A DNA stretch of 64,000 bases, taken from NCBI RefSeq assembly GCF_001431405.1, contig NZ_LDJL01000011.1, positions 124,001 to 188,000 of the forward strand, in the 5' to 3' direction. Position 1 is the stretch's first letter. Every line of letters starts with the position of its first letter. The DNA is from Pseudoxanthomonas dokdonensis. Its GTDB lineage: Bacteria > Pseudomonadota > Gammaproteobacteria > Xanthomonadales > Xanthomonadaceae. The notes beneath the pieces were generated by a model, which was not told the DNA's origin, did not search any database, and saw nothing but the letters and a program-made list of their open reading frames with translations. Made by a program: the position numbers and the translations under genes. This document shows positions 6,979 to 15,603 of this stretch, in pieces.

Positions 6979-7154
6979 AGTTAGCGACTATCCGCCCCCC
7001 TTGCGCAGGTCGCGTCGGCGTCCTCTGGCGCCGGCAAGCACACCCGGATGGCAACCGGGTTACCAGATCCAGCAAAAAGTTCCCGTACCCCTTTCCATAC
7101 GCCGGCTCATTGTGCGATGGTACAGCATGCATTCAGTTTTGAAGGGGGCAAGCC

Positions 7155-7889
7155 ATGAGCATTCTCGACGTGCGTCGGCTCGAGTTACCCAGCGAAGCCT
7201 TGACCGCGCTGCCGCTGCGGGGCCGCCGCGAGGTCGGGCTGTGCAAACGCGGACAGATGCGGGCGGCGCGCTTTCTTGATGCGGCCACCGCGATCTTTGC
7301 CGAGAAAGGTTACCAGCACGCCAAACTGAGCGACATCGTCGCCCGCGCCGGTGGTTCGCTGGCGACCCTGTACCGGGTTTTCGGCGACAAGGAAGGACTG
7401 GCCCACGCCATCCTCGAGCGCCATATCGAAACCCACGTCAACATGATGCATGACCTGGGGTTGTCCGAACTGCCGCCGGAGACCGCGTTGCGGCGGGTCG
7501 CCAGCCGGGTCGCCCGCAACATGGGCAAGACCGAATCGCTGGTCGTCTATCGCATCGTCATCGGCGAGGGCCAGTCGTTCCCGGCCCTGCGCAGCTGGTA
7601 CTTCAGCCACGCCATCCCGATGCTGCGCAGCCAGCTGACCCAGTATTTCCAGCAGCAGGTCAAGGCCGGTGCGTTGCGGCTGCAGTCTCCCGAACAGGCC
7701 GCCAGCCAGTTCCACATGCTGCTGTTCGGTGATTTCCTGATCGCCCTGGCCAGCGGCTACGTCGAGACCGTCAACGCCGAGCAGCTGGAAGAACGCGCAC
7801 TGGCCGCGGTGGAGGTGTTCCTGCGCGGGACCTCGCGCCACGCCTCGCCGGCAGCGCGGCAACACCCGCATATCCTCGCCACCAGCTGA
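7155..7889 (+). CDS. TetR-family transcriptional regulator
   Basis: 244 residues; ATG 7155 follows GGGGGCAAG. An N-terminal extension of about 35 residues precedes the TetR helix-turn-helix (FLDAATAIFAEKGYQ ... TLYRVFGDKEGLAHAI, about residues 39-85). The C-terminal ligand/dimer domain resembles the AefR-type TetR C-terminus. The gene stands alone; no operator-like palindrome could be assigned. Its target may be an adjacent unit or the PHB genes downstream, which is speculation. Confidence 0.85.
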   Translation: MSILDVRRLELPSEALTALPLRGRREVGLCKRGQMRAARFLDAATAIFAEKGYQHAKLSDIVARAGGSLATLYRVFGDKEGLAHAILERHIETHVNMMHDLGLSELPPETALRRVASRVARNMGKTESLVVYRIVIGEGQSFPALRSWYFSHAIPMLRSQLTQYFQQQVKAGALRLQSPEQAASQFHMLLFGDFLIALASGYVETVNAEQLEERALAAVEVFLRGTSRHASPAARQHPHILATS

Positions 7890-7996
7890 GCGCGGAGCCG
7901 CGCTGCAGCCGATCAATCTTTTATTGACGCCGGCCTCATCTGCTCATTACCCCCGGCGGCCTAGCCTTCGCACATCCAGATCGCGGAGAGCCAGCC

Positions 7997-8185
7997 ATGC
8001 CACGTGGTGAAAAAGACGCTTATACCGACAAGCAGAAACGCAAGGCCGAACACATCGAAGAAGGCTACGAAGACCGCGGCGTGTCCCACGACGAAGCCGA
8101 GCGCCGGGCCTGGGCTACCGTCAACAAACAGGATGGCGGTGGCAGGAAATCAGGGTCCGGCAGGGATTCGAAAAAATCGCATTGA
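7997..8185 (+). CDS. Small hydrophilic protein of the 'plasmid stabilization protein' type
   Basis: 62 residues; GGAGAG precedes the ATG. Sequence PRGEKDAYTDKQKRKAEHIE, then EAERRAWATVNKQDGGG and a Gly/Lys/Ser-rich tail. This is the pattern of small chromosomal proteins often labelled plasmid stabilization protein without evidence. Highly charged and probably disordered; in other bacteria such proteins are stress-induced. Function unknown. Confidence 0.75.
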   Translation: MPRGEKDAYTDKQKRKAEHIEEGYEDRGVSHDEAERRAWATVNKQDGGGRKSGSGRDSKKSH

Positions 8186-8202
8186 ACCGGACCAGCTGCG
8201 CG

Positions 8203-8649
8203 TCAGCGGGAACGGCCCGGCCACCAGCCTTGTCCGGTCATCGCATAGCGGTCAGCGGCACGCTCGAACGGGTTGCGGACGCTGACCCCGCCGCATAGCA
8301 GGTACAGCGGCAGGAACAACGGCCCCAGCAGCATGTACTGCAGCACGTGTGCCCGCTCGTGCGCGGCCAGCAGGATTGGCGGATGCTGCGCCCTGCCGGC
8401 ACGGTGTTCGTAGGTCTGGCACGGGCAATCCAGGCTTGGGCCGGTGTGCAGGATGCAGTTGCCGAAGGTAATCGCCCCGCCCGGTCCCCACGGCCAGCGC
8501 TCGAACACCAGCGCCATCTCCTCACGACGCAGGCGCAGCCGGGCGCCCGCGGGCAATCCAACGAGGCCGGCCATCAGCCCGATCAGGGTGTTGGGGCTGG
8601 TCCAGAGGATCCCCAGCCCCAGCAGCAGGCCACCCCATCCGCGCCGCAT
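8203..8649 (-). CDS. Membrane-associated hypothetical protein with HEXXH-like motif
   Basis: 148 residues. Two hydrophobic segments: residues about 5-30 at the N-terminus and a second after LLAAHERAHVLQY. HERAH fits HEXXH, and a downstream NPFERAADRYA supplies an acidic residue in the position seen in some zinc-binding proteins. It may be a minimal metalloprotease-like protein or a non-catalytic relative. Adjacent to the PspC-like gene (4 bp apart, same strand), so probably one transcript. Confidence 0.65.
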   Translation of the reverse strand: MRRGWGGLLLGLGILWTSPNTLIGLMAGLVGLPAGARLRLRREEMALVFERWPWGPGGAITFGNCILHTGPSLDCPCQTYEHRAGRAQHPPILLAAHERAHVLQYMLLGPLFLPLYLLCGGVSVRNPFERAADRYAMTGQGWWPGRSR

Positions 8650-8653
8650 GCGG

Positions 8654-8851
8654 TTAGTCTTCGCTGGGCATCAACAGCCACAGCAGCAGGTACACCAGGA
8701 TGCCGGGGAACGCGGCCGAGGCGATCGAGACGATCACGAAGATCACCCGCAGCAGCGTGGAGCTCCAGCCGAATCGCCGGGCGATGCCACCCATGACGCC
8801 GGCGATCATGCGGTCACTGGAAGAACGAAAGAATGGCCGTGACGAATCCAT
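8654..8851 (-). CDS. PspC-domain small membrane protein
   Basis: 65 residues from ATG 8851, with AGCAGG upstream (a GTG 9 bp earlier is the alternative). The PspC signature is clear: basic RMIAGVMGGIARRFGW, then a hydrophobic helix (about residues 30-60) ending LLWLLMPSED. PspC proteins sit in the inner membrane and take part in envelope-stress sensing; single-domain copies like this have no defined role. Likely co-transcribed with the HEXXH-like gene. Confidence 0.85.
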   Translation of the reverse strand: MDSSRPFFRSSSDRMIAGVMGGIARRFGWSSTLLRVIFVIVSIASAAFPGILVYLLLWLLMPSED

Positions 8852-8996
8852 GGCAAGCACCTGCTGAAAGTCGATGAAGCCAGTCTAGCGCGAAGCCGGC
8901 GATGGCCGCGTGTAGGCGTGCCGGTCCGCTGACGATGCCTGCCGCCTCGCTGCGCCGGGCATTGCCGCCTGGCGCCGCCAGGCGACAACCACGGCC

Positions 8997-10079
8997 TCAA
9001 GCCGAACGCTGCGCCAGCCAGCGGTGAATCGAGGACGGGACTTCACGCTGGGCCCGGCTGGAGACGTAGATGCCGATGTGGCCGCCGCGGAAGCTCAGCT
9101 CGCTGTAGTCTTCGCTGGAGACCAATGCCTGCAGCGCACGCGACGCGTCCGGCGGCACCAGGTGATCCTGCTCGGCATAGATGTTCAGCACCGGCATGTC
9201 GATGAAGCCCAGGTCGACCGCCTCCTCGCCGATGCGCACGCTGCCGTTGACCAGCCCGTTGGCCTGGTAGAACTGCTTGATGAACTGGCGGAAGGCTTCG
9301 CCGGCCAGGTCGGGTGAATCGAAGATCCACTTCTCCATGCGCAGGAAGTCCTCGACCGCTTTCTTGTTGTCGAGGATGTCGACCAGGCCCACGTACTTCT
9401 GCAGGTTGAGCCGGAATGGCTTCAGCATCAGGTAGCAGGCATTCATCATGTCCGCCGGTACGTTGCCCATCGTCTCCACCAGCAGATCCACGTCCAGTTC
9501 GCGGGTCCAGTGCGAGAGCATGTTGTCCGGGGTGTGGAAATCGACCGGGGTCACCATCGTGATCAGGTTCTTGACCTTTTCCGGATGCAGCGCGGCGTAG
9601 CACAGCGAGAATGCCCCGCCCTGGCAGATGCCGAGCAGGTTGATCGCGTCCAGCCCGTACGCATCGCGCAGGTGGTCGACCGCGCCGTCGATGAACCGAT
9701 TGATATAGTCGTCCAGCTCCAGGAAACGATCCGAACGATCCGGATAGCCCCAGTCGATGATGTAGACATCCTCGCCCTGCGCCAGCAGGCCGCGGACCAG
9801 CGAGCGATCGTCCTGCAGATCGACCATGTACGGTCGGTTGACCAGCGCATAGGCGATCAGCAGCGGCACCCTGGCGGTGGGTGCGGTGGCGCCGATGAAC
9901 CGGTACAGCACCACCTTGCCGTCGCGCCACACTTCCTGCTTGCCGGTGGCGCCGTAGTGGACATCGTCGACTTCCGGCAGCACCTGCAGGCCGGCACTGA
10001 GCTTCTGCTGGGTAACCCGGGCTTCTTCGGCCAGGCCGTCGACGCTGAAATTGAGCGGACTGTTGTTGGGCGGGCTCAT
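8997..10079 (-). CDS. phaC: Class III poly(R)-hydroxyalkanoate synthase, catalytic subunit PhaC
   Basis: 360 residues, the normal size for class III PhaC. Alpha/beta-hydrolase fold with the synthase lipase-like box GICQGG, nucleophile Cys152, plus Asp305 (AEQDHLVP) and His334 (GGHIG). These align with the catalytic triad of the purple-sulfur-bacterial enzyme. It polymerises (R)-3-hydroxybutyryl-CoA into PHB granules together with PhaE. The start overlaps the phaE stop (ATGA), giving coupled, near-equimolar synthesis. Confidence 0.96.
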   Translation of the reverse strand: MSPPNNSPLNFSVDGLAEEARVTQQKLSAGLQVLPEVDDVHYGATGKQEVWRDGKVVLYRFIGATAPTARVPLLIAYALVNRPYMVDLQDDRSLVRGLLAQGEDVYIIDWGYPDRSDRFLELDDYINRFIDGAVDHLRDAYGLDAINLLGICQGGAFSLCYAALHPEKVKNLITMVTPVDFHTPDNMLSHWTRELDVDLLVETMGNVPADMMNACYLMLKPFRLNLQKYVGLVDILDNKKAVEDFLRMEKWIFDSPDLAGEAFRQFIKQFYQANGLVNGSVRIGEEAVDLGFIDMPVLNIYAEQDHLVPPDASRALQALVSSEDYSELSFRGGHIGIYVSSRAQREVPSSIHRWLAQRSA

Positions 10080-11392
10080 CGACGCGATCCCCTGGCCGGC
10101 TTGCCGGCCTGGTTACGCGCCACCCAATCCTTCACCGATGAGGTAGCTGCCGCGGGCCTGGTCTTCGCGCTTTTGCTTTTGCCCGCGGTCGCTGCGGTGG
10201 AACGCGATCTGGTCGCCGCTGGCGCGGCGGCTTTCTTGGTCGCCGTGGCGGTGGTGTTGCGGCTGGCGCTGGCACGCTTGCCGGTGGCAGCGCGCTTGGA
10301 TGGTGCTGCCGGCGCCTTCGCCGGTTTGCTCGCTGGCGCCGGTTTCGCCCGGCTGGCGGTCTTGCCGGCTTTCTTGACAGCCTTGGCCTTGCCGGCAGGC
10401 TTGGCCACCGATCTTGCCGCGGCCGGCCGACTGCGCGGCCGTGGCGCATTGGCCGCTGCCGGGCGCTGGGAAGTTTCCCCACCGGCACCGGTCCCGGCCG
10501 CACGCGCCTGGCGGCGCAACAACCGCTCCAGCTCGACAATCTTGCGGTGCGCGGCATCGACTTCGGTACGGGTCGGCACGCCCAGCAGACCGCACAGCTG
10601 TTCGGTCTCGCGCTGCACTGCCAGTCTCACCCGCATCTGCGCGTTGGTCATTGCGCCGTATACATGGCGGAATTCATCGGTCATCGCGATCTCGGCATAG
10701 CTCTGCTCGGCCGCATCAATCCACAGATCGAACAACCCGCGCGCGCTGGTGATCTGCTTGTCCGGCTCGGCGTGTTGCGCCAGCAGTGCCTCGAAATGCT
10801 TGAACGCGCCATCGGCGGTCTTCAGCATCAACGCGTTGAACTCATTGGAATGGCGCTGGTACTCCTGTTGCGCCAGCGCCAGTGCCTGCCAGCGTTCCTG
10901 ATGCTCGCGGGACAGGCCAAAGGTCGGCGCATGCAGCCAGCGCGCGTTTTCACGCTCAAGCGCCTCGATATAGGGCCGCGCCTGCTGCATCCATTGCTCC
11001 ATTCCCTGGCCGCCGCCCTGCCCCAGCATCGAGCGGAAATGCCCGGCAAACGCTTCCGGGCCGGCACCGCCGCCCAGCGCTTCACGCCAGGCCTGGGCGA
11101 TGTCGGCCGGCGCCTGCTGCTGGCCAGCGAACTGAGCCGCGACCTGCTGCATCTGCGCATACCACTGGCCGGCCTGGTGCTGGATGCGATCGACCGCGTC
11201 CTGCAATGGGTTGGCCGGCTTGGGCATGAATTGCGACCAGAAGCCCATCGCCTGCTGCTGCCAGTCCGGCGTCATTGACGGTGCAGGCGCTGGCGCAATG
11301 CCGGCCTGGCGCAGGGCATCGCCCCACAAGGTCCAGTATTGCCTGGCGACGTTGTCCAGATCGCCCGGCCAAGATGATGCGGAATTGATCAT
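10076..11392 (-). CDS. phaE: Class III PHA synthase subunit PhaE with histone-like C-terminal tail
   Basis: 438 residues; GGAGGG precedes ATG 11392. Residues 1-296 are a PhaE-type helical region (WPGDLDNVARQYWTLWGDAL near the start). Residues 297-438 are an Ala/Lys/Pro/Arg-rich tail with repeated AKPA/KKA/RAA units, like histone H1 or the DNA-binding tails of PhaF and PhaM. The core activates PhaC. The tail is unusual for PhaE and could tether granules to the nucleoid. Base composition of the tail is repetitive but in frame. Confidence 0.93.
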   Translation of the reverse strand: MINSASSWPGDLDNVARQYWTLWGDALRQAGIAPAPAPSMTPDWQQQAMGFWSQFMPKPANPLQDAVDRIQHQAGQWYAQMQQVAAQFAGQQQAPADIAQAWREALGGGAGPEAFAGHFRSMLGQGGGQGMEQWMQQARPYIEALERENARWLHAPTFGLSREHQERWQALALAQQEYQRHSNEFNALMLKTADGAFKHFEALLAQHAEPDKQITSARGLFDLWIDAAEQSYAEIAMTDEFRHVYGAMTNAQMRVRLAVQRETEQLCGLLGVPTRTEVDAAHRKIVELERLLRRQARAAGTGAGGETSQRPAAANAPRPRSRPAAARSVAKPAGKAKAVKKAGKTASRAKPAPASKPAKAPAAPSKRAATGKRASASRNTTATATKKAAAPAATRSRSTAATAGKSKSAKTRPAAATSSVKDWVARNQAGKPARGSRR

Positions 11393-11465
11393 GAGCCCTC
11401 CTGTGCTGATTGATTCTAGGCGTTCAACACAGCATCGGGGAAATAAACGGCGCCGATGTGACAGT

Positions 11466-12080
11466 TCAGGGTTTGGGGATGCGCAATGTACGGCTGATCA
11501 TCAGCGTGCCGGACAGCGCGTACAACAGCACCAGCGGATGCAGCAGCCACGGTCCGACCTTGATGCTGCCCAGCCACAGCTGTCCACCCAGATGGCCGCC
11601 ATAAGCGGCAATGGCCAGCACGATCACCAGCAGCAGGCTGGTCGGAATCGGCGTGCCTTCGAAATAGCGGACCTTGGCGTCTTCGCCGGCCAGGCTTTCG
11701 GCGGTGACGTTGTAGCGCGCCAGCCGGCTGACCCCGCAACCGACGAAGTACGACAGCACCACCCAGTCCCAGCCACCCTGCATACCGCAGGCGTAAGCCA
11801 GCGCCGCCGGGGCGACGCCAAAAGAAATCACGTCTGCCAGCGAATCCAGTTCCCGGCCCAGCACCGACTGCTGCTTGCGCCAGCGGGCAACCCGGCCGTC
11901 CAGCGCATCCAGCACGAATGCCAGCGGAATCAGGCTCATGCCGATCATCAGATCCGAGATCACGCCTTCCTGCAGGAACCGCATCGAGGCAAAGATGGCG
12001 CCGGTACCGCAGAAGGCATTGCCGAGGGTGAACCAGTCAGCCAGCTGGAAGTCGCGAATCAGGGAAAAGTGGCGAGCCAT
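11466..12080 (-). CDS. pssA: CDP-diacylglycerol--serine O-phosphatidyltransferase
   Basis: 204 residues, integral membrane. The CDP-alcohol phosphotransferase signature D-G-x2-A-R-x8-G-x3-D-x3-D is present as DGRVARWRKQQSVLGRELDS followed by LAD. It makes phosphatidylserine, the precursor of phosphatidylethanolamine. It lies between phaE and the 3HB-oligomer hydrolase on the same strand, though it has no known PHB role; granule or membrane biogenesis may simply be neighbours here. Confidence 0.93.
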   Translation of the reverse strand: MARHFSLIRDFQLADWFTLGNAFCGTGAIFASMRFLQEGVISDLMIGMSLIPLAFVLDALDGRVARWRKQQSVLGRELDSLADVISFGVAPAALAYACGMQGGWDWVVLSYFVGCGVSRLARYNVTAESLAGEDAKVRYFEGTPIPTSLLLVIVLAIAAYGGHLGGQLWLGSIKVGPWLLHPLVLLYALSGTLMISRTLRIPKP

Positions 12081-12137
12081 GCAGATGCACCGGAATGTGA
12101 AGCCAACAGACTGCCAAGCTCCCCGGGTTTCAGCAAG

Positions 12138-14006
12138 TCATTGCAACTGCGGCAGCTTCAGCTGCGCCGCCTGCAGCGTGCCCTGCCCGCGTGGCTGGCT
12201 GGCGATGACGCTGTCGCCGGCCACCCGGCCACGACCATCCAGCTGGGCGTCAATCTGATCCAGCGCCGCGTACATGTACGGCAGCAGCGGCACGTATCGG
12301 CTGCCGTAATCCGGCAGCGCCAGGAACCCATCGAAATGCTGCGCATGGCGCACCTGCCAATAACTCACTGGACGCCCGGAGGCCTGCGCCATCACCACAT
12401 ACGGCGCACTGCTGAACGCCGGCGGGATCAGCCCGTCATCGGTGCCATGCACGACCACCACCGGCAGTCCAGCCCGCGGCAAGCCAGCCTTCACTTCGGC
12501 GATGCCGGCCCTGACCCGGGCGGCATCGGCGCCGTCGCCGGTGCTCAGGCCGCGCAGGCATTGCAGGCCGGCCAGTGTCGGGTCGGCTCCGCCCAGCTGT
12601 GGATCGATGATGCCGACGCCGGCCCCGGGCGGGATGCCGCTGCCTTCGGCCCACCAGTTGCCGCGCTCGGCGGCGGTCGCCGGCCGGGCACTGAAATCGG
12701 GATTCTGCGCGGAAAAACCAAAACCACAGGGATGCTCGCCGACGCCATAGCGGCCGTAGCTGGACGCATAGGTCACCGCAATCGCCCGCCATACGTCGAA
12801 ACCGACGTTCAACGCCCCGGCCACCAGTGCTTCATCGCTCCAGCCGGCATCGCGCAGTTGCTGGTATGCCGAAGCCGCCTGCGCGGCGATGTTGTCGCCA
12901 CCGATCTGGCCTGCGGCCTTCAGGCTGGCGCAACGGGCGCTCCAGGCCGGCTCGGCCTGCGCCCGCAACGGCGGTTGTGGCAGCCGTTCGGCCGGCAGAT
13001 GCAGCAGCGCGCACGGCATCAGCAGTGCGGCCTCGGTGACATAGTCATAAAGGTCGCGGCTGCCATGGCCGTCAATCTGGATGTTCGGCTCGCCGGCGAC
13101 CACCGCATCCAACCAGTCACCGTCCAGCTCGGCCGCGCGCAACACCGCGCCACCGCCGTTGGAAATGCCGGTGGCAATGATCCGGGTATTGTCGAAACGG
13201 AATGGCGCTGCGTGCGGATACTGTTGATCCAGCACCGACAGGGCGAATTCGGCAGCTTGTTTGACGTGGCGGCCCCAGTCTGCCTCGGGGTTGTCCTGCG
13301 AATGCGCATGCTTGACCGCAACCCCACTGGCCGCTGTCGCTGCCTGCGGCGCGAACGCCAGCGCGGCCTCGTCGGCGCCAGCCACGGTGCCGTCCTCGCG
13401 ACTGCCGACGCGCGCATCCAGATCAAAGTAATCGCTGCCGGCGCCCTTGTCGGTGTAGACCACCGCGCAGCCCTTCGGCAACGCCCACGGTGCGGCCACC
13501 GCAATCGCGCCATAGACGCCACGCGAGCCCGACGAAGCCGCCACCACCACGCAGCGCTTGCCGGTGTCGAAGGCATCCGGCAGCTGCATCAGCACGCGGT
13601 GCGGTTGCGCGGCGCCGGGCAGGCTCAACAGGCTCGAGAATTCGCGGCCGGGGATCCTGGCCACGCTGCCGTAGACCTGGCCATAGCCACCGGTCGCCGA
13701 CAGGTCGGCGATACCGCGCCAGTTGCTCCAGATCGCCCGCCGCCGCAGTTCCGACGCGGTCGGATGTTCGGGATCGGCGAAGGCCGGCGCGGTCATCGCC
13801 CGCAGGCCATCCAGTCCCAGGCCGGCGCTCAGCAGATCATCGTCACCGCGGTGTTCTGTCATGCTTGGTGCTTGCACCATCGGGATTGCCGCCTTGTCGG
13901 TCATGGGGTGGGTGCCGGCGTCGGTGCTGGCGCAGCCACCCAGGCATGCGACCAGCAGCATGCTGGCGAACATCGACAGACCCGAGCGCTGCGGTAAGGA
14001 TGACAT
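12138..14006 (-). CDS. D-(-)-3-hydroxybutyrate oligomer hydrolase, lipoprotein
   Basis: 622 residues from ATG 14006 with AGGGGAT upstream (an in-frame TTG lies 6 bp earlier). Signal peptide with lipobox LGGC (Cys25), so anchored as a lipoprotein. The family nucleophile is Ser282 in ATGISNGGGAV. The enzyme splits 3HB dimers and oligomers to monomer. With the divergent bdhA this gives the degradation arm of the PHB cycle next to the synthase genes. The envelope location suggests use of external oligomers rather than internal granules. Confidence 0.88.
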   Translation of the reverse strand: MSSLPQRSGLSMFASMLLVACLGGCASTDAGTHPMTDKAAIPMVQAPSMTEHRGDDDLLSAGLGLDGLRAMTAPAFADPEHPTASELRRRAIWSNWRGIADLSATGGYGQVYGSVARIPGREFSSLLSLPGAAQPHRVLMQLPDAFDTGKRCVVVAASSGSRGVYGAIAVAAPWALPKGCAVVYTDKGAGSDYFDLDARVGSREDGTVAGADEAALAFAPQAATAASGVAVKHAHSQDNPEADWGRHVKQAAEFALSVLDQQYPHAAPFRFDNTRIIATGISNGGGAVLRAAELDGDWLDAVVAGEPNIQIDGHGSRDLYDYVTEAALLMPCALLHLPAERLPQPPLRAQAEPAWSARCASLKAAGQIGGDNIAAQAASAYQQLRDAGWSDEALVAGALNVGFDVWRAIAVTYASSYGRYGVGEHPCGFGFSAQNPDFSARPATAAERGNWWAEGSGIPPGAGVGIIDPQLGGADPTLAGLQCLRGLSTGDGADAARVRAGIAEVKAGLPRAGLPVVVVHGTDDGLIPPAFSSAPYVVMAQASGRPVSYWQVRHAQHFDGFLALPDYGSRYVPLLPYMYAALDQIDAQLDGRGRVAGDSVIASQPRGQGTLQAAQLKLPQLQ

Positions 14007-14133
14007 CGACAAATCCCCTGCTTGGCAATACCTGCACGCTACCGGATTGGCCCGCGCCGATCATCGTACTTTGGTACCACGTAGGGTCCAAGCCAACTTG
14101 CTACGCTAGGCTCCCCACCCGCAGGAAGCCAGC

Positions 14134-14904
14134 ATGAGCCGCCACACCATCCTGATCACCGGCGCCGCCAACCCCAGTGGCATTGGCGCCAACATCGCCA
14201 GCGAACTGGCCAAGGCCGGTCACCACGTCATCATCAGTGATCTGCAGCTGCAGGCCTGCCAGCAGGTGGCGCAGCAGATCCAGCAGGCCGGTGGCTCGGC
14301 CGAAGCGGTCGCCCTGGACGTCACTTCCGATGCCAGCGTCGAGGCCGCGCTGGCCGCGATCTCGCGCCCGGTCGATGTGCTGGTCAACAACGCCGGCTTG
14401 CAATTCGTTTCACCGTTGCAGGACTTCCCGATGCAGAAATGGGATTTCCTGGTCCAGGTGATGCTGGTCGGGGTCGCCCGGCTGACCCGCGCAGTGTTGC
14501 CCGGCATGCGCGAACGCGGCTTTGGCCGCATCATCAACATCGGCAGCATCCACGCGCTGGTCGCCAGTCCGTACAAGAGCGCCTACGTGGCAGCCAAGCA
14601 TGGGCTGGTCGGATTTTCCAAGGTCATCGCGCTGGAAACCGCCGACAGCGACATCACCATCAACACGATCTGCCCGAGTTACGTCAAAACCCCGTTGGTG
14701 GAAAAGCAGATCGCCGATCAGGCGCGTACCCGCGGCATCGCCGAATCGGAAGTGATCAGCGAAATCATGCTCAAGCCGATGCCGAAAGGCGTGTTCATCG
14801 AAATGGACGAACTGGCTGGCACTACCGCCTTCCTGGCATCGCCGGCAGCGCGCAACATCACCGGCCAGACCCTGGTGCTGGACGGCGGCTGGACCGCGCA
14901 ATAA
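14134..14904 (+). CDS. bdhA: D-3-hydroxybutyrate dehydrogenase
   Basis: 256 residues, short-chain dehydrogenase: NAD-binding GAANPSGIG (10-18), NNAG (85-88), catalytic Ser138, Tyr151 and Lys155 in SAYVAAKHG. The long insertion after the active site (LVEKQIADQAR) and the C-terminal TGQTLVLDGGW fit 3-hydroxybutyrate dehydrogenases. It oxidises 3-hydroxybutyrate to acetoacetate with NAD+. Divergent from the oligomer hydrolase and 3 bp ahead of a response regulator gene. Confidence 0.92.
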   Translation: MSRHTILITGAANPSGIGANIASELAKAGHHVIISDLQLQACQQVAQQIQQAGGSAEAVALDVTSDASVEAALAAISRPVDVLVNNAGLQFVSPLQDFPMQKWDFLVQVMLVGVARLTRAVLPGMRERGFGRIINIGSIHALVASPYKSAYVAAKHGLVGFSKVIALETADSDITINTICPSYVKTPLVEKQIADQARTRGIAESEVISEIMLKPMPKGVFIEMDELAGTTAFLASPAARNITGQTLVLDGGWTAQ

Positions 14905-14907
14905 CCC

Positions 14908-15573
14908 ATGCCACGCCTGCTGATTGCCGATGACCACCCGCTGTTCCGGGCCGCGCTGCGTGGAGCCGCCAGCGATGCAGTAGCACAGTTGTCGGTGCGC
15001 GAAGCCGATTCGCTGGATGGGGTGCTGGCGGCTCTTGAAGCCGATCAGGACACCGACCTCGTGTTACTGGATCTACATATGCCGGGCAATCACGGACTGG
15101 CCGGGCTGGCGGCGATCCGCGCCCAGTATCCGGCGGTGGCGGTGATCGTGGTCTCGGCCAATGACGACCCGCGGGTGGTCAGGCGCGCGCTGGATCATGG
15201 CGCGGCCGGTTATCTGCCCAAGAGCGCCGGACTGGACGAGCTGCGCGATGCCATCCGCAGTGTGCTGGCCTGTGAACAGTGGCTGCCTGCATCGCTGCGC
15301 GCGGCCGTGGCGCGGGCGCAATCCTCGCAGCACGACACCGCACTGGCCTCGCGCCTGGCCAGCCTGTCGCCGCAGCAGTTCCGGGTGCTGACCCTGGTCG
15401 CCAAAGGGCTGTTGAACAAACAGATCGCCGACCAGCTGGATGTACAGGAACGCACGGTCAAGGCGCATCTGTCGGCGATCTTCGAGCGTCTGGATGTGCG
15501 CAACCGGACCCAGGCCAGCGTGGTCCTGCGTGAGCTCGAATTGAGCGATCCGGCACGACAACTGGAAGCATGA
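14908..15573 (+). CDS. LuxR/NarL-family response regulator
   Basis: 221 residues. Receiver domain with acidic pocket ADDH (about 7-10) and phosphoacceptor Asp55 in VLLDLHMPG; C-terminal LuxR-type helix-turn-helix (about 150-205) with NKQIADQLDVQERTVKAHLS. Only 3 bp after bdhA, so probably co-expressed with it. No kinase is adjacent; the best candidate partner in the window is the PutP-type hybrid kinase at 20183-23539. Confidence 0.92.
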   Translation: MPRLLIADDHPLFRAALRGAASDAVAQLSVREADSLDGVLAALEADQDTDLVLLDLHMPGNHGLAGLAAIRAQYPAVAVIVVSANDDPRVVRRALDHGAAGYLPKSAGLDELRDAIRSVLACEQWLPASLRAAVARAQSSQHDTALASRLASLSPQQFRVLTLVAKGLLNKQIADQLDVQERTVKAHLSAIFERLDVRNRTQASVVLRELELSDPARQLEA

Positions 15574-15603
15574 GTCAAGTGTTTCATCGCCTGCATCCGG
15601 GCC

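Noticed and set aside
11184-13997. Very long plus-strand open frame (937 codons) opposite phaE, pssA and the oligomer hydrolase
   Set aside because: It is the antisense shadow of three well-recognised minus-strand genes in high-GC DNA; its translation has no family features.
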